Shown here: positions 14,617-23,591 of the stretch, one piece after another | Layout: each line of letters starts with the position of its first letter | Numbering within the stretch: position 1 is the stretch's first letter | NCBI GenBank assembly: GCA_020440825.1 | Contig: JAGRNJ010000010.1 | Coordinates: forward strand, 1 to 38,762 | Direction of reading: 5' to 3' | DNA length: 38,762 bases | DNA from: Leptospiraceae bacterium | GTDB lineage: Bacteria; Spirochaetota; Leptospiria; Turneriellales; Turneriellaceae | Notes under the pieces: generated by a model | The model's input: only the letters and a program-made list of their open reading frames with translations | What the model was told of the DNA's origin: nothing | Database searches by the model: none | Position numbers and translations under genes: made by a program

Positions 14617-17121
14617 ATGGCTATACTTATAGTAGACGACTTGGAAATAAACAGAAAAATTTTAGTACAAATTCTTTCTGCTGCAAAGTATCATGAACTT
14701 ATTGAAGCTGAAAACTCCTTTCAAGTTCAAAAGACATTAGAAAAATCATACTCTGATAACCGCACGGTTGACTTGATATTACTTGATATTCTTCTCGATG
14801 AAGAGAATGGTATTGATCTATGCCGATCAATCAAAAACAACATGAAATTCAAAGATATTCCTATCATAATGGTAACTGCTCAAAATGATAATACTGACTT
14901 AACAGAAGCATTTGAAGCCGGAGCTATGGATTTTATCTCCCGTCCCGTCAGAAAAGACGAGCTGCTTGCCAGAGTTTCATCGGCTATTCGTCTCAAGAAA
15001 GAGATGGATAAAACCAAAATCAGAGAAAACCAACTGCAGGAAAGCGAAGAAAAGTTTCGCAAATTCTATGAGGCGGCTTTCAAAGCAACATCTGAAGGGA
15101 TTACAATTCATAAAAACGGGGTTATTCTGGATGCGAATCACAGTTTTGCCCGTATGTTCGGGTATAACTTATCTGAAGTTATAGGCAGTCATCTTTTGCG
15201 ATATGTACAGGATTCTTCTGTCGCACTGTTACACTACCATCTTGATGGAAATCATGAAGAGATTATTGAAATATCTGGACGCAGAAAAGACAACTCTACA
15301 TTCTTTGCAGAAGTGCTTGGTCGTGTAATTCCTTATTCCGCGGGGTACGCCAGGGTTGCCGCCTTTAGAGATATTACCGAACGTAAAAGATCAGAAGAAG
15401 CATTGCACAGCTCACTCGAGGCTTTGCATAGCAGTGAAGAACGTTATGCTCTGGCAATGCGGGGGGCTAACGACGGGCTTTGGGACTGGAACCTTAAAGG
15501 CAATACAATCTATTTTTCTGAGAGATGGAAAAATATGCTCGGTATTCCTGCGAATGAGAACATGTTTCGACCTTCAAACTGGTTCGACAGGGTACATCCG
15601 CAAGATCGAGATAAAACACACCGTGCACTTGAAGAACATTTGAAAGGCCTGACCTCTCATTTTGAAATTGAACACAGAATTATAAATGTCAATGGTGATT
15701 ACCGTTGGATGTTAAGTCGCGGAATCGCGCTCAGAGATCTGAACGGTGAGTCTTATCGAATGGCCGGGTCAATGACAGATATCACAGACCGAAAAAAGGC
15801 CGAAGCCCAGTTATTGCATGATGCATTGCATGATTCTTTAACTGGTCTTCCGAACAGAACCTTGTTTCTTGACCGTTTACAGCATGCCATGGATATACGC
15901 AAAAGATCGGGCTCAGGTTTGTTTGCAATTATGTTCATCGATTTAGATCGCTTTAAGATGGTGAATGACAGTCTCGGCCACCTTGTTGGCGATGAGCTTC
16001 TCAAAAGTATTGCGCAACGTCTGCAACAACATGTTCGTACCGGTGATACGATTGCAAGGCTTGGTGGTGATGAGTTCGCAGTACTAATGGAAAATATTCG
16101 AAATTATGAAGAAGCCACTGAAGTTGCAGATAGACTAAACCGGCTGCTGAATAAATCAATCATCTTGAATTCACAGGAAATTTTCCCGAGTGCCAGTATT
16201 GGTATCACCTACTCAGATATGGGGTATGAAAAACCAGACGAATTATTGAGGGATGCAGATACAGCAATGTATGCTGCCAAAGGTCAGGGCCGAAACCGGG
16301 CTGTTGTTTTCAGTCAGGCAATGCGCAGTTTTGCAGAGAATTCCCTGAAACTTGAAACAGAGCTACGCCGGGCAATCGATGCAAATGAGTTTGTTACATA
16401 TTTTCAACCAATATTGTCGTTATCGACTGGGAAAATAACAAAACTAGAGGCATTGGTAAGGTGGATGCATCCGACTCGTGGCCTTGTGAGGCCTGTTGAT
16501 TTTATCTCTCTTGCTGAAGAGACAGGACTTATAGCAGAAATTGGTTTGCAAGTTTTAGACCAATCTGCTTTAGCATTGGCAAAATGGATCAAACAAGGGT
16601 ATGATCAGCTGGTCGTCTCATTCAATATTTCAGCCGGTCAATTTCAAGATAATGAACTCGGTAAAAAGCTGCTTGAAATAATTACTGCACACAAATTAGA
16701 GCCGAAGCAATTCAAGATCGAAATCACTGAAAGTGTTGCTATGGTCGGCTTAGAAACAACTTTAAGAACCCTGACTGAACTCTCAAACCTCGGGTTTTCT
16801 ATTGCGATTGATGATTTCGGCACCGGTTATTCTTCTCTGGGGTATCTTAAAAAATTTCCAATTCAAAGTCTTAAAATTGACAGGTCTTTTATACAAGATC
16901 TGCCTGATGATGAAGATGATGCAGCAATCACCCGTGCTATAATTGCATTGGCATCCAGTTTGAAAATTGAATGTATAGCCGAAGGTGTTGAAACGATCGA
17001 GCAGCTCCAGTACTTAAAATCTTTGCGGTGCGAAGAAATACAAGGTTATTTGTTTAGTCCGCCGGTTTCAGTTAATGAAGTTGAAGCACTATTGAAACTT
17101 GATAATCCACTGGGACTTTAA
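14617..17121 (+). CDS. Response regulator with dual c-di-GMP domains (REC-PAS-PAS-GGDEF-EAL)
   Basis: An 834-residue protein. REC (1-125) has DD at 7-8 and phospho-acceptor D57. Two PAS domains follow (about 145-260, ending in a typical FRDITERKRSEE, and about 275-395, ending MTDITDRKKAEA). The GGDEF domain keeps GGDEF at 483-487 and an RTGD I-site nine residues earlier, so cyclase activity is possible. The EAL domain starts near 580; E611-A-L, the FNISAGQF Asn, EITES, AIDDFGTGYSS, LKIDRSF, AEGVET and QGYLF are all present, so the metal- and substrate-binding set of an active phosphodiesterase is intact. It is probably a bifunctional switch. It follows the cyclase regulator by 2 nt and its end overlaps the convergent thioesterase by 4 nt. 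Confidence 0.95.
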   Translation: MAILIVDDLEINRKILVQILSAAKYHELIEAENSFQVQKTLEKSYSDNRTVDLILLDILLDEENGIDLCRSIKNNMKFKDIPIIMVTAQNDNTDLTEAFEAGAMDFISRPVRKDELLARVSSAIRLKKEMDKTKIRENQLQESEEKFRKFYEAAFKATSEGITIHKNGVILDANHSFARMFGYNLSEVIGSHLLRYVQDSSVALLHYHLDGNHEEIIEISGRRKDNSTFFAEVLGRVIPYSAGYARVAAFRDITERKRSEEALHSSLEALHSSEERYALAMRGANDGLWDWNLKGNTIYFSERWKNMLGIPANENMFRPSNWFDRVHPQDRDKTHRALEEHLKGLTSHFEIEHRIINVNGDYRWMLSRGIALRDLNGESYRMAGSMTDITDRKKAEAQLLHDALHDSLTGLPNRTLFLDRLQHAMDIRKRSGSGLFAIMFIDLDRFKMVNDSLGHLVGDELLKSIAQRLQQHVRTGDTIARLGGDEFAVLMENIRNYEEATEVADRLNRLLNKSIILNSQEIFPSASIGITYSDMGYEKPDELLRDADTAMYAAKGQGRNRAVVFSQAMRSFAENSLKLETELRRAIDANEFVTYFQPILSLSTGKITKLEALVRWMHPTRGLVRPVDFISLAEETGLIAEIGLQVLDQSALALAKWIKQGYDQLVVSFNISAGQFQDNELGKKLLEIITAHKLEPKQFKIEITESVAMVGLETTLRTLTELSNLGFSIAIDDFGTGYSSLGYLKKFPIQSLKIDRSFIQDLPDDEDDAAITRAIIALASSLKIECIAEGVETIEQLQYLKSLRCEEIQGYLFSPPVSVNEVEALLKLDNPLGL

Positions 17122-17600
17122 ATAGAGCCTGAAACAACCGTTAAATTGCGACCTTCAAACTTCTCGATTTCTTGAATAAATTCAATGGGCGGCCTGCGTG
17201 GCTTGAACTTCTCGCGATCTACTACGATCTGGGTTGCAGTACCAGTTGCGATAATTGTTCCATTTTTTTTATCAAAAATACTGTACTCTGTATCGATGAA
17301 AGACCTTCGAATGGCAGCAATTCTGACCGCCGAAACAAGTTTTTGAGATAAAAAAGCCTGGGACCGATATTCCAGTGAGGCCCGCACCAATGTTGTTGTT
17401 AGAGTTCCGTCTTTTCTTGAAAAATTCTTGTAATTAGAGAGCTTACTGAAATAGATTACTCTGGCTTCTTCAAAATAATTAAGGTAGACACTATTATTCA
17501 CATGTTGATACGGATCTAAATCTCGCCATCTAACAATAACTTCAGTAAAGACCGGGAAGGCTTCCCATGGTTTTCCGCCTTTTGGACGTTTCGGGGGCAT
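17118..17600 (-). CDS. Hotdog-fold acyl-CoA thioesterase (YbgC/FadM type)
   Basis: A protein of about 160 residues in the 4-hydroxybenzoyl-CoA thioesterase family. RWRDLDPYQHVNNSVYLNYFEEARVIYF contains the catalytic Asp of the D-x-x-x-HVNN motif, and TATQIVVDREKFKPRRPP is the usual C-terminal strand. It would hydrolyse a short or medium acyl-CoA; the substrate is not predictable. I chose the ATG at 17600 because the longer alternative at 17621 is a TTG. Its last 4 nt overlap the end of the GGDEF-EAL gene on the other strand. It is divergent from the STAS gene; the 222 nt between them hold no further gene. Confidence 0.85.
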   Translation of the reverse strand: MPPKRPKGGKPWEAFPVFTEVIVRWRDLDPYQHVNNSVYLNYFEEARVIYFSKLSNYKNFSRKDGTLTTTLVRASLEYRSQAFLSQKLVSAVRIAAIRRSFIDTEYSIFDKKNGTIIATGTATQIVVDREKFKPRRPPIEFIQEIEKFEGRNLTVVSGSI

Positions 17601-17822
17601 TATTTTCAATTTTCCAATCAACTGTGTTGTAAAGTTATTTTTCGAATACCGGAGTAAATTTCAGATGTCCATCGGTAAAAAGCAGCTTTTAACTCGTTTT
17701 CGATATAGAATTGTGATTGCTAAAACATCCATCCACCTTCCCCTTTTTCGTAAATTTTAGATGTCTGCATGCTGCAATATTTATTGACAAAATACAGAAA
17801 TCACGTTGTTTGACAGTTGACT

Positions 17823-18170
17823 ATGGCAGCCGAAATTAACATTAAAAATCTGGGTGGCGGCAAAGTTATTGCGTATTTGAATGGCAGGTTAGATGTAGCA
17901 GTGTCTGGTGATATTGAAGAGAAGCTTGTAGCTGCCATCGAAAAAGACAGTATTAAAAATATGGTGCTCAATATGGATAAAGTTGAGTACATGTCATCTT
18001 CCGGGTTCCGGGTTGCAATTGCGTTGTTGCGACGCTTAAAAGATGAAGGCGGTCAGCTCAAAATATGTTGTTTAAAGCCTGCTGTTAAAAGAATATTTGA
18101 TGTGATTGAGTTGACCTCTCTCTTTGAAATATTCGATTCTGAAGAAAGTGCCGTTGCCTCATTGGGCTGA
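17823..18170 (+). CDS. STAS-domain anti-sigma factor antagonist (first copy)
   Basis: A STAS protein of about 115 residues of SpoIIAA/RsbV type. IAYLNGRLDVAVSGDIEEKL and NMVLNMDKVEYMSSSGFRVAIALLRRL give the fold; the serine in MSSSG is the expected phosphorylation site. Such proteins bind an anti-sigma kinase when unphosphorylated and so release a sigma factor. The ATG at 17823 is preferred over an in-frame TTG at 17817. A TTGACA -35-like hexamer lies at 17784-17789, but no matching -10 at ideal distance is seen. No anti-sigma kinase or PP2C phosphatase is encoded in the window. The VanY-like gene follows by 3 nt. Confidence 0.88.
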   Translation: MAAEINIKNLGGGKVIAYLNGRLDVAVSGDIEEKLVAAIEKDSIKNMVLNMDKVEYMSSSGFRVAIALLRRLKDEGGQLKICCLKPAVKRIFDVIELTSLFEIFDSEESAVASLG

Positions 18171-18173
18171 TTC

Positions 18174-19022
18174 ATGAAAACTATTAAAATTCTCCTTTCA
18201 GTGCTGTGTTGCAATACATTTGTGCTCGGCAGCCTCGTATGTGATGTACCTGCTAATAAACCTGCGGCAAAAGTTGAAACTGCACAAAAAAAAATAGAAA
18301 ATAACGCACTAGATAATCTTTCAGAGCCTGCCCAGGCGATCCTTACGGGTAAATTCGAACCTTCTAAGAATTCAGGGTTTGCAAAAATTCCAGATGAGTA
18401 TTCAACTCGCTCTGGTCAGTATTTGAATAAACGTGCCCTGGAAGCCTTCATTGAAATGAGCCAAGCCGCCCGAAAAGACGGTATTGAACTGTATATTCTC
18501 TCTGCGACCAGAAATTTCAACGCCCAGAAGTCTATCTGGGAGGGAAAATTCAATGGTACCCGAAAAACCGAGGGAAAAAATCTGAAAAATGAAATCAAAA
18601 ATGAACTTGAACGAGCCAGGTTTATCTTACGGTTTTCTTCAATGCCGGGAACCAGCCGTCACCACTGGGGAACCGATTTTGATATCAGTTTTGATCAAAA
18701 AAATACTTCGGGAATGTTGACCAATTCAAAGTATGAATCGGGCCCGGGTTTAAAGGTTTTTGAATGGCTGCAAAAAAACTCTGCCCAGTTTGGTTTTTGT
18801 CTTCCCTACCTGGGAAAACCTGAACAACGACGATCAGGATTCAATGCCGGTTACCAGCAAGAAAAATGGCACTGGTCTTATAAACCTCTTTCAGCTCGTT
18901 ACTTGCGCGATTTTGAGAATCATCTCGAGAAGCTTCAGCCGTCGGGTTTCGATGGCGATGATTCAGGCAAAGTATTATTCAAAGATTATGTTTTGAATGT
19001 AAATCCTGAATGTCTGTTATAG
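18174..19022 (+). CDS. Exported VanY/LAS-family D,D-carboxypeptidase
   Basis: A 282-residue exported protein. The signal peptide is MKTIKILLSVLCCNTFVLGS; the nearby LVC has Ser instead of Leu/Val at -3, so a lipoprotein is possible but not favoured. After a low-complexity linker the zinc-peptidase core carries LSATRNFNAQKSIWEGKF, SRHHWGTDFDIS (H-x(6)-D zinc motif) and EKWHWSYK (second zinc His), which define the VanY/D-alanyl-D-alanine carboxypeptidase family. It should trim peptidoglycan peptides in the periplasm. The ATG is 3 nt after the STAS gene. The ddl gene elsewhere in the window makes the D-Ala-D-Ala that such enzymes cleave, but the two genes are not linked. Confidence 0.9.
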   Translation: MKTIKILLSVLCCNTFVLGSLVCDVPANKPAAKVETAQKKIENNALDNLSEPAQAILTGKFEPSKNSGFAKIPDEYSTRSGQYLNKRALEAFIEMSQAARKDGIELYILSATRNFNAQKSIWEGKFNGTRKTEGKNLKNEIKNELERARFILRFSSMPGTSRHHWGTDFDISFDQKNTSGMLTNSKYESGPGLKVFEWLQKNSAQFGFCLPYLGKPEQRRSGFNAGYQQEKWHWSYKPLSARYLRDFENHLEKLQPSGFDGDDSGKVLFKDYVLNVNPECLL

Positions 19023-19023
19023 A

Positions 19024-20589
19024 CTATTGCTCAGGTTTTACAAGGTAAACTGTTGTTCTTTTTTCATTCTTAAAGTATTGTTTTACCGCATTCTGGATTT
19101 GTTTTGATTCAAGTTTTTGCATTTTTTCGAGTGAACTGAAGAATTCTTCATAAGAACCAAAAATCAGTTCGGCATAACTCAAAGAATCTGCCAATCCCGC
19201 ATTGGCAGAAAGTGAATCTACCAGCGAAACAAAATAGGCATTCTTAATTTTTTTCAATTCATCGTCAGAAACTCCGTTTTCTGCAATTTTATTGAGTTCT
19301 TCGAGAATCACTGTTTCGAGCCGATGATAATCTTTATGCTGAAAAGGGGACGCAATTATTGTAAAAGTAGACTCCTGTTTTCCCCCCGGTAGGCTTGAGT
19401 AACTAGAGATACTAGATGCAATTTTTTCATCAATTACAAGTCTCTTAACGAGTCGTGAAGTGTTCCCCTGTGTCAAAATCAGACTTAACGCTTCTAACGC
19501 AATATCATCAGAATGAGTTACAGGCGGTCTTTTAAAACCGGTTAACAAGACTGGTGTATGCTCTGCGACCAATTCTGCTCTTCGATGTCCATTTTGAGCA
19601 TCGAGTTCAATGGGCGGGTATTCAGGGTCAGACCCCGCGGGTAAATCTTCAAAGTGTTTCTTTACAATAGCCAGGGTTGGTTCGAATTTTATGTCACCAA
19701 CTATAGAGATCACCATTCTATTTGCCGTGTAATAATTGTTGAAAAAACTGAGAGTATCACGATATCTCATTCTCGGTATATTACTGGCAAAGCCGATCAC
19801 CGGTTTTCCATACGGGCTAAAACCAAAAGCTGTTTTCAGGTACAATTCATACAGTAAAGATTGTGGTCGACTATCGTAGCGCATACGACGTTCTTCTAAG
19901 ATTACTTTTCTTTCGGGGTAATATTCTCTGAATACAGGCTGTTTGAAGCGAGAACTTTCAATTTCAGCCCATAATTCCAGTCTGTTTTTGGGAAGTTTAA
20001 TCTGGTAATTTGTAACATCGGTCGTTGTGTAGGCGTTATAACCGACCTGACCGGCCAGTGAGTAGGCTTTCGAGTCTTCTTCACTCAAAATAAATTTTGC
20101 GGCTCCTTTTTGCCAAATACTCATTCTTTTATTTAATTCACTCTTTCTTTGATTCAACTTATCTCGTTCAGACTGGGATAAATGAGGGTTCAAAAGTTGA
20201 CGTTCAATTGTGTCGAGCCGCTCTCCATCCGCTATAATCTGCTCTAAATATGGTTTTTCACGTTCAAAATTGCGGGTACCCAGCGTTTTGGTGCCTTTAA
20301 ACAGTAAATGCTCCAGAAAATGTGCAGTTCCTGCTATATCAAATGGTTCTTCTGCCGAACCAGTAGAAACTTTTAGATATGCCGCAATAGTCGGGCTGAA
20401 TCCGTTTTTCATCAAGATCACTCGAAGACCGTTTTTTAAGGTATACTTTCGAATATTCGAATCAAACCGCGTTTTTAATTCTGATATATCGATGATCTTT
20501 TCATCTTTTTCAGGCTTTGCCGCAATTGACATTGCATTCATAGAGAAGGTAAAAGAAAAAATAATTAATCCCGTGCAGAACAGACGCAT
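19024..20589 (-). CDS. Exported M16-family zinc metallopeptidase
   Basis: A 521-residue protein with an N-terminal signal peptide (MRLFCTGLIIFSFTFSMNAMS). The inverted zinc motif is H90-F-L-E93-H94, in the normal context TGSAEEPFDIAGTAHFLEHLLFKGT (split here). The third ligand should be in the VILEERRMRYDSRP helix. The C-terminal half has the inactive M16 domain, with AELVAEHTPVLLTGFKRPP and a GKQESTFTIIAS strand. Between the zinc motif and the distal Glu lies an extra charged helical stretch (about 105-150: ERLDTIERQLLNP...QRKSELNKRMS), longer than usual. It may degrade periplasmic peptides. It ends 1 nt from the end of the convergent VanY-like gene. Confidence 0.92.
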   Translation of the reverse strand: MRLFCTGLIIFSFTFSMNAMSIAAKPEKDEKIIDISELKTRFDSNIRKYTLKNGLRVILMKNGFSPTIAAYLKVSTGSAEEPFDIAGTAHFLEHLLFKGTKTLGTRNFEREKPYLEQIIADGERLDTIERQLLNPHLSQSERDKLNQRKSELNKRMSIWQKGAAKFILSEEDSKAYSLAGQVGYNAYTTTDVTNYQIKLPKNRLELWAEIESSRFKQPVFREYYPERKVILEERRMRYDSRPQSLLYELYLKTAFGFSPYGKPVIGFASNIPRMRYRDTLSFFNNYYTANRMVISIVGDIKFEPTLAIVKKHFEDLPAGSDPEYPPIELDAQNGHRRAELVAEHTPVLLTGFKRPPVTHSDDIALEALSLILTQGNTSRLVKRLVIDEKIASSISSYSSLPGGKQESTFTIIASPFQHKDYHRLETVILEELNKIAENGVSDDELKKIKNAYFVSLVDSLSANAGLADSLSYAELIFGSYEEFFSSLEKMQKLESKQIQNAVKQYFKNEKRTTVYLVKPEQ

Positions 20590-20633
20590 TGGTCATGGCT
20601 TCGAAAGCATTTTAACAGAAAAGTAATTATTTC

Positions 20634-21251
20634 TTATTCTTTGATTAATTGAGCGTAAGACCGTTTTTCGACTGAAAAATTTTCCCATCCCAGTTCTTTT
20701 TGTAGATCAAAGATTGCATCTATAGCTTTCTCTTTATTCTCATTAGATGTTATAAGTTCTATTTCTATGAAGCATCCTAATTTTTCGACACAGTCAAAAC
20801 ATAGATTAAAAGTTTGATCTTTGCTTCGTATCTTGAATACCCAACGGTGTTTGCATATGATCAATGATGAATTGAAGCCAATCTTCCCTAGAACAACCCA
20901 CAATGAATCGGGCGTACTGAATTCTATCTCTTCCCGGGATTTCACGACTCCCCTTTCTGCCGGGCCTTTCCAGGTCAACAATTGATCATGTTCTTTGATT
21001 TGCCACTTACTTTTACGTCGAATGTAAGTTGTAATTTCCCGTTTTCTGAACACTTCATCGAGACTTTTCAGGTCTCTACCAGGTTGGCTAAGGTAGTCAT
21101 CTTTTTGAAATTCAAAAATGTCAGGGACATTGCCTGCGAAAAATTCTGCCAACTGTTTACCTTCAAACAGTTTCACATATGCATCTGGATCAGGAATTAC
21201 AGGTAAGAGTTGGTTGCTGCGGGAAATGCAAAACTTTATTTCAATTTCCAT
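20634..21251 (-). CDS. CYTH-domain protein (class IV adenylate cyclase / triphosphatase type)
   Basis: A 205-residue CYTH protein. It begins MEIEIKFCI, the E-x-E-x-K metal/triphosphate motif. Further tunnel residues are in VFRKREITTYIRRKSKWQIK, LLTWKGPAER, EEIEF, IICKHRWVFKI and the late CFIEIELITSNENKEKAIDAIF. CYTH enzymes hydrolyse triphosphates (inorganic, thiamine) or cyclise ATP; the longer CyaB-like length fits either. It overlaps the start-proximal aminotransferase gene by 11 nt, so the two are translationally coupled. Signalling through cAMP cannot be inferred from this gene alone. Confidence 0.8.
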   Translation of the reverse strand: MEIEIKFCISRSNQLLPVIPDPDAYVKLFEGKQLAEFFAGNVPDIFEFQKDDYLSQPGRDLKSLDEVFRKREITTYIRRKSKWQIKEHDQLLTWKGPAERGVVKSREEIEFSTPDSLWVVLGKIGFNSSLIICKHRWVFKIRSKDQTFNLCFDCVEKLGCFIEIELITSNENKEKAIDAIFDLQKELGWENFSVEKRSYAQLIKE

Positions 21252-22362
21252 TTTGCAGATCGGTAAAGATTTTTTCGAAAATCTGAATTCCTTCTTCTAA
21301 GATCTCATTTTTCTGAGCATAGCTTATTCGCACCCAGTTTGGGTCTTTGCCAAAAATGTATCCTGGCACTAAAAGCAGCCTTTCTTTGATAGCCCTTTCA
21401 ATAAATTCAGAACTGTGTGCAGGAATTTTCGGAAAAATATAGAATGCACCGTCAGGCCGGGCAAATTCTGTAAACTTTGCAAGCTTTTCTGCCAGCATAT
21501 CTCGTCTTTCTTTCATCAGAACAAGTTCATTCGATAAATCTGTTTTCAGAGCAGTAATTGCAGCAATCTGAGCAGGATGAGGAGCACAGACAATGCTGTA
21601 TTGTTGCAGCGTTGCCATTTTTTGTACAATTTTTGATAAACCAGCCGGGGCAGCAATATAGCCTACCCGAATGCCTGTCATTGCATGGCTTTTCGAGAAT
21701 CCATTGAGGGTTAAGGTGCCCTCTGGGTAGAGAGAAGCAGTTGAGATAAATTTATTCTCATAGTCAAAAGCTTCGTAAATTTCATCAGAAACCAGCAAAG
21801 CTCCGGTTTTCTGTGCAATCTGTACCAGAAGCTTTAACTGGTCAGCTTCAAGTATTCTACCGGTCGGATTCGAAGGTGTTGAATATACAATGAGTTTCGG
21901 TTTAATGCCCTTTTGTAGAAAATCTTCAACATCTTGCTGTTGAAAATTTTCAGGCAGAGTGTGCAGTTGTGCGCTGTGGTATTTCACTAAGGCGGGATAA
22001 ATCAGAAAATAAGGGTCAATGAGCAGTATATCATCCCCGGGATTTACACTCGCCTGGAATAAAAGAAATAAAATAGAAGCAACCCCGGTCGAAACAAGAA
22101 TATTATCGGGAGAAACTTGAATCTGATTTCTAGTTTGCAGCTTTTCTGCTATTGCCTCTCTCAAAGACAACAATCCAGCGGTCGGTGTATATCCGCTTTT
22201 GTCATCTTGAATCGCTTTTATAAATGCTTCTTTGACTGCCGCAGGGACAGGAAAATCAGGTTGGCCTATCGAAAGATTAACAGGATTCTTTATTGCTGCT
22301 GCAAGATCAAAAACTCTTCGAATCTCACTGGTATCGATGAGACCAATACGGTCAGAGATCAT
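21241..22362 (-). CDS. Class I/II PLP-dependent aminotransferase
   Basis: A 373-residue aminotransferase resembling the aspartate aminotransferase I-gamma group. NLSIGQPDFPVPAAVKEAF is the N-terminal substrate segment; YSTPSNPTGRILE is the PLP-ring region, VSDEIYEAFDY carries the cofactor Asp and Tyr, LNGFSKSHAMTGIRVGY contains the Schiff-base lysine and the phosphate-binding Arg, and VRISYAQ has the substrate carboxylate Arg. It transfers amino groups between an amino acid and a 2-oxo acid; which pair is not predictable. Its ATG is adjacent to the stop of the small lipoprotein gene (TAAATG), and its end overlaps the CYTH gene. Confidence 0.92.
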   Translation of the reverse strand: MISDRIGLIDTSEIRRVFDLAAAIKNPVNLSIGQPDFPVPAAVKEAFIKAIQDDKSGYTPTAGLLSLREAIAEKLQTRNQIQVSPDNILVSTGVASILFLLFQASVNPGDDILLIDPYFLIYPALVKYHSAQLHTLPENFQQQDVEDFLQKGIKPKLIVYSTPSNPTGRILEADQLKLLVQIAQKTGALLVSDEIYEAFDYENKFISTASLYPEGTLTLNGFSKSHAMTGIRVGYIAAPAGLSKIVQKMATLQQYSIVCAPHPAQIAAITALKTDLSNELVLMKERRDMLAEKLAKFTEFARPDGAFYIFPKIPAHSSEFIERAIKERLLLVPGYIFGKDPNWVRISYAQKNEILEEGIQIFEKIFTDLQNGN

Positions 22363-22605
22363 TTACTTGGCTTCGTTAAACATCTGGTCGAGTCTATCCA
22401 TACCTGAGTTGGTTTCGATCTCTGCCAGTTTTTGCATACAGACGCCGGCATCCAGGTCTTTATACTCTGCCCGTGCTTTTTTGCAAATTTCAGAATTTTC
22501 ATCTTTGCACGCAACTGCTTCATATTTTGTACATTCGCCTGAAGTACAAGAGACAACAGCCAGAATAATATTTAAACTTAAAAAAATAACTGCCAGTTTT
22601 TTCAT
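22363..22605 (-). CDS. Small cysteine-rich lipoprotein
   Basis: An 80-residue lipoprotein. The signal MKKLAVIFLSLNIILAVVSC ends in an AVVSC lipobox, with Cys20 as the probable lipidated residue. The mature 60 residues contain four more cysteines (in GECTKY, AVACKD, SEICKK and GVCMQK) with otherwise charged, helical sequence, consistent with two disulfides in a small helical hairpin. I do not recognise a family. It lies directly upstream of the aminotransferase, with which it probably shares a transcript. A frame-shifted ORF on the same strand is a shadow. Confidence 0.75.
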   Translation of the reverse strand: MKKLAVIFLSLNIILAVVSCTSGECTKYEAVACKDENSEICKKARAEYKDLDAGVCMQKLAEIETNSGMDRLDQMFNEAK

Positions 22606-22634
22606 TGTTTAATGTTTACTGTATTGCTTGCCTG

Positions 22635-23477
22635 TCAATTCTTTAACACATTGAACTTATAATAATAGGTTAGACTGAACGCAGACGCCGCAACTGTATT
22701 TTCAGCACCCAATGCCCCCCGGTAAAAAGCAACCATACCCGATGATTCGTTAACCTTAAAGAACAGACCCAGACCCGGTGAGGTAAAGCTCTGGTTATTG
22801 GCAAACAGCGCAGACCCCTGGTTCGCCACAGAATTTCTATTCTTTAGGGAGTGCTGTCTTCTCAATTCAATAAATGTACCAAATCTGTTTTCCCAGAAGA
22901 ATAAACCAACCTGTATACCGGCATGAATTTCGTCTGAGAAATCTCTGCTTCTGAAATTATAGCCGAAATCAAGCTGTACATAGCCGGGTAAAAATCCCGG
23001 TAAATAAACTGCAGAAAGTCTTGGCAGAATATTCCATTCTCCGTCTCCTGTAAGAAGCTTGTCAGACCGGGTAGAATCTCCAGATGGAATCCCTAATGAT
23101 AAATCGGTACTTAAGAGCAGGGTGCTACTGTTGAAAACTTGCAATCGCTGGTTAAAATTTGCGTCTCCCAATTTCGAATTATTTGCAGACGGTTGTACTG
23201 GGTTTGTGGTTGCGTCTTCTCCCCATGAGAGAGATCGGTAGGCCAGGTTTCCCGATACTGAATATGTATCTGTGATTCCGTATTGAAACCCGAGGAGGCC
23301 ACCAATATCAGTGAATTTTCGGCCCGATACAGTATTCCCGTCTGCATCATAATATTTATTCCCGCTCATGAAATGAGGTGATAGAGAAACGGCAAGTTCA
23401 CCCTGGGGGGGAGCAAATGCACCAAACAACGAACTAATACTGAAGAATGTAAAAAAAACGACCAGAATTTTACGCAT
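22635..23477 (-). CDS. Predicted outer-membrane beta-barrel protein
   Basis: A 280-residue protein with a signal peptide (MRKILVVFFTFFSISSLFGAF) and an alternating polar/aromatic pattern through its length. Strands such as FQYGITDTYSVSGNLAYRSLSWG, TLLLSTDLSLGIPSG, YVQLDFGYNFRSRDF and FSLTYYYKFNVLKN suggest a barrel of about 12 strands. The SLGIPSGDS(T/D)R-type segment resembles transporters of the toluene/fatty acid barrel group (MetA-pathway/phenol-degradation Omp type). No specific substrate can be proposed. The neighbour downstream is the small lipoprotein, 29 nt away. Confidence 0.75.
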   Translation of the reverse strand: MRKILVVFFTFFSISSLFGAFAPPQGELAVSLSPHFMSGNKYYDADGNTVSGRKFTDIGGLLGFQYGITDTYSVSGNLAYRSLSWGEDATTNPVQPSANNSKLGDANFNQRLQVFNSSTLLLSTDLSLGIPSGDSTRSDKLLTGDGEWNILPRLSAVYLPGFLPGYVQLDFGYNFRSRDFSDEIHAGIQVGLFFWENRFGTFIELRRQHSLKNRNSVANQGSALFANNQSFTSPGLGLFFKVNESSGMVAFYRGALGAENTVAASAFSLTYYYKFNVLKN

Positions 23478-23591
23478 GCCATTAGGTTACAGAAAAGAAT
23501 ATATGCTGGCCACAAAATTTTCTTATTTCAATATGAAATAAGAAATGTTCAGTAATGACGTAATTGTCCTGTTGGTTCCTTTGGCAGGCTT

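Noticed and set aside
17784..17812. Promoter for the first STAS gene based on TTGACA at 17784
   Set aside because: No -10-like hexamer lies at an acceptable distance; left as a weak possibility in the gene entry.
20210..20626. A 138-codon plus-strand ORF over the start of the M16 peptidase
   Set aside because: It is antisense to the HxxEH region of a clear metallopeptidase and has no recognisable features.
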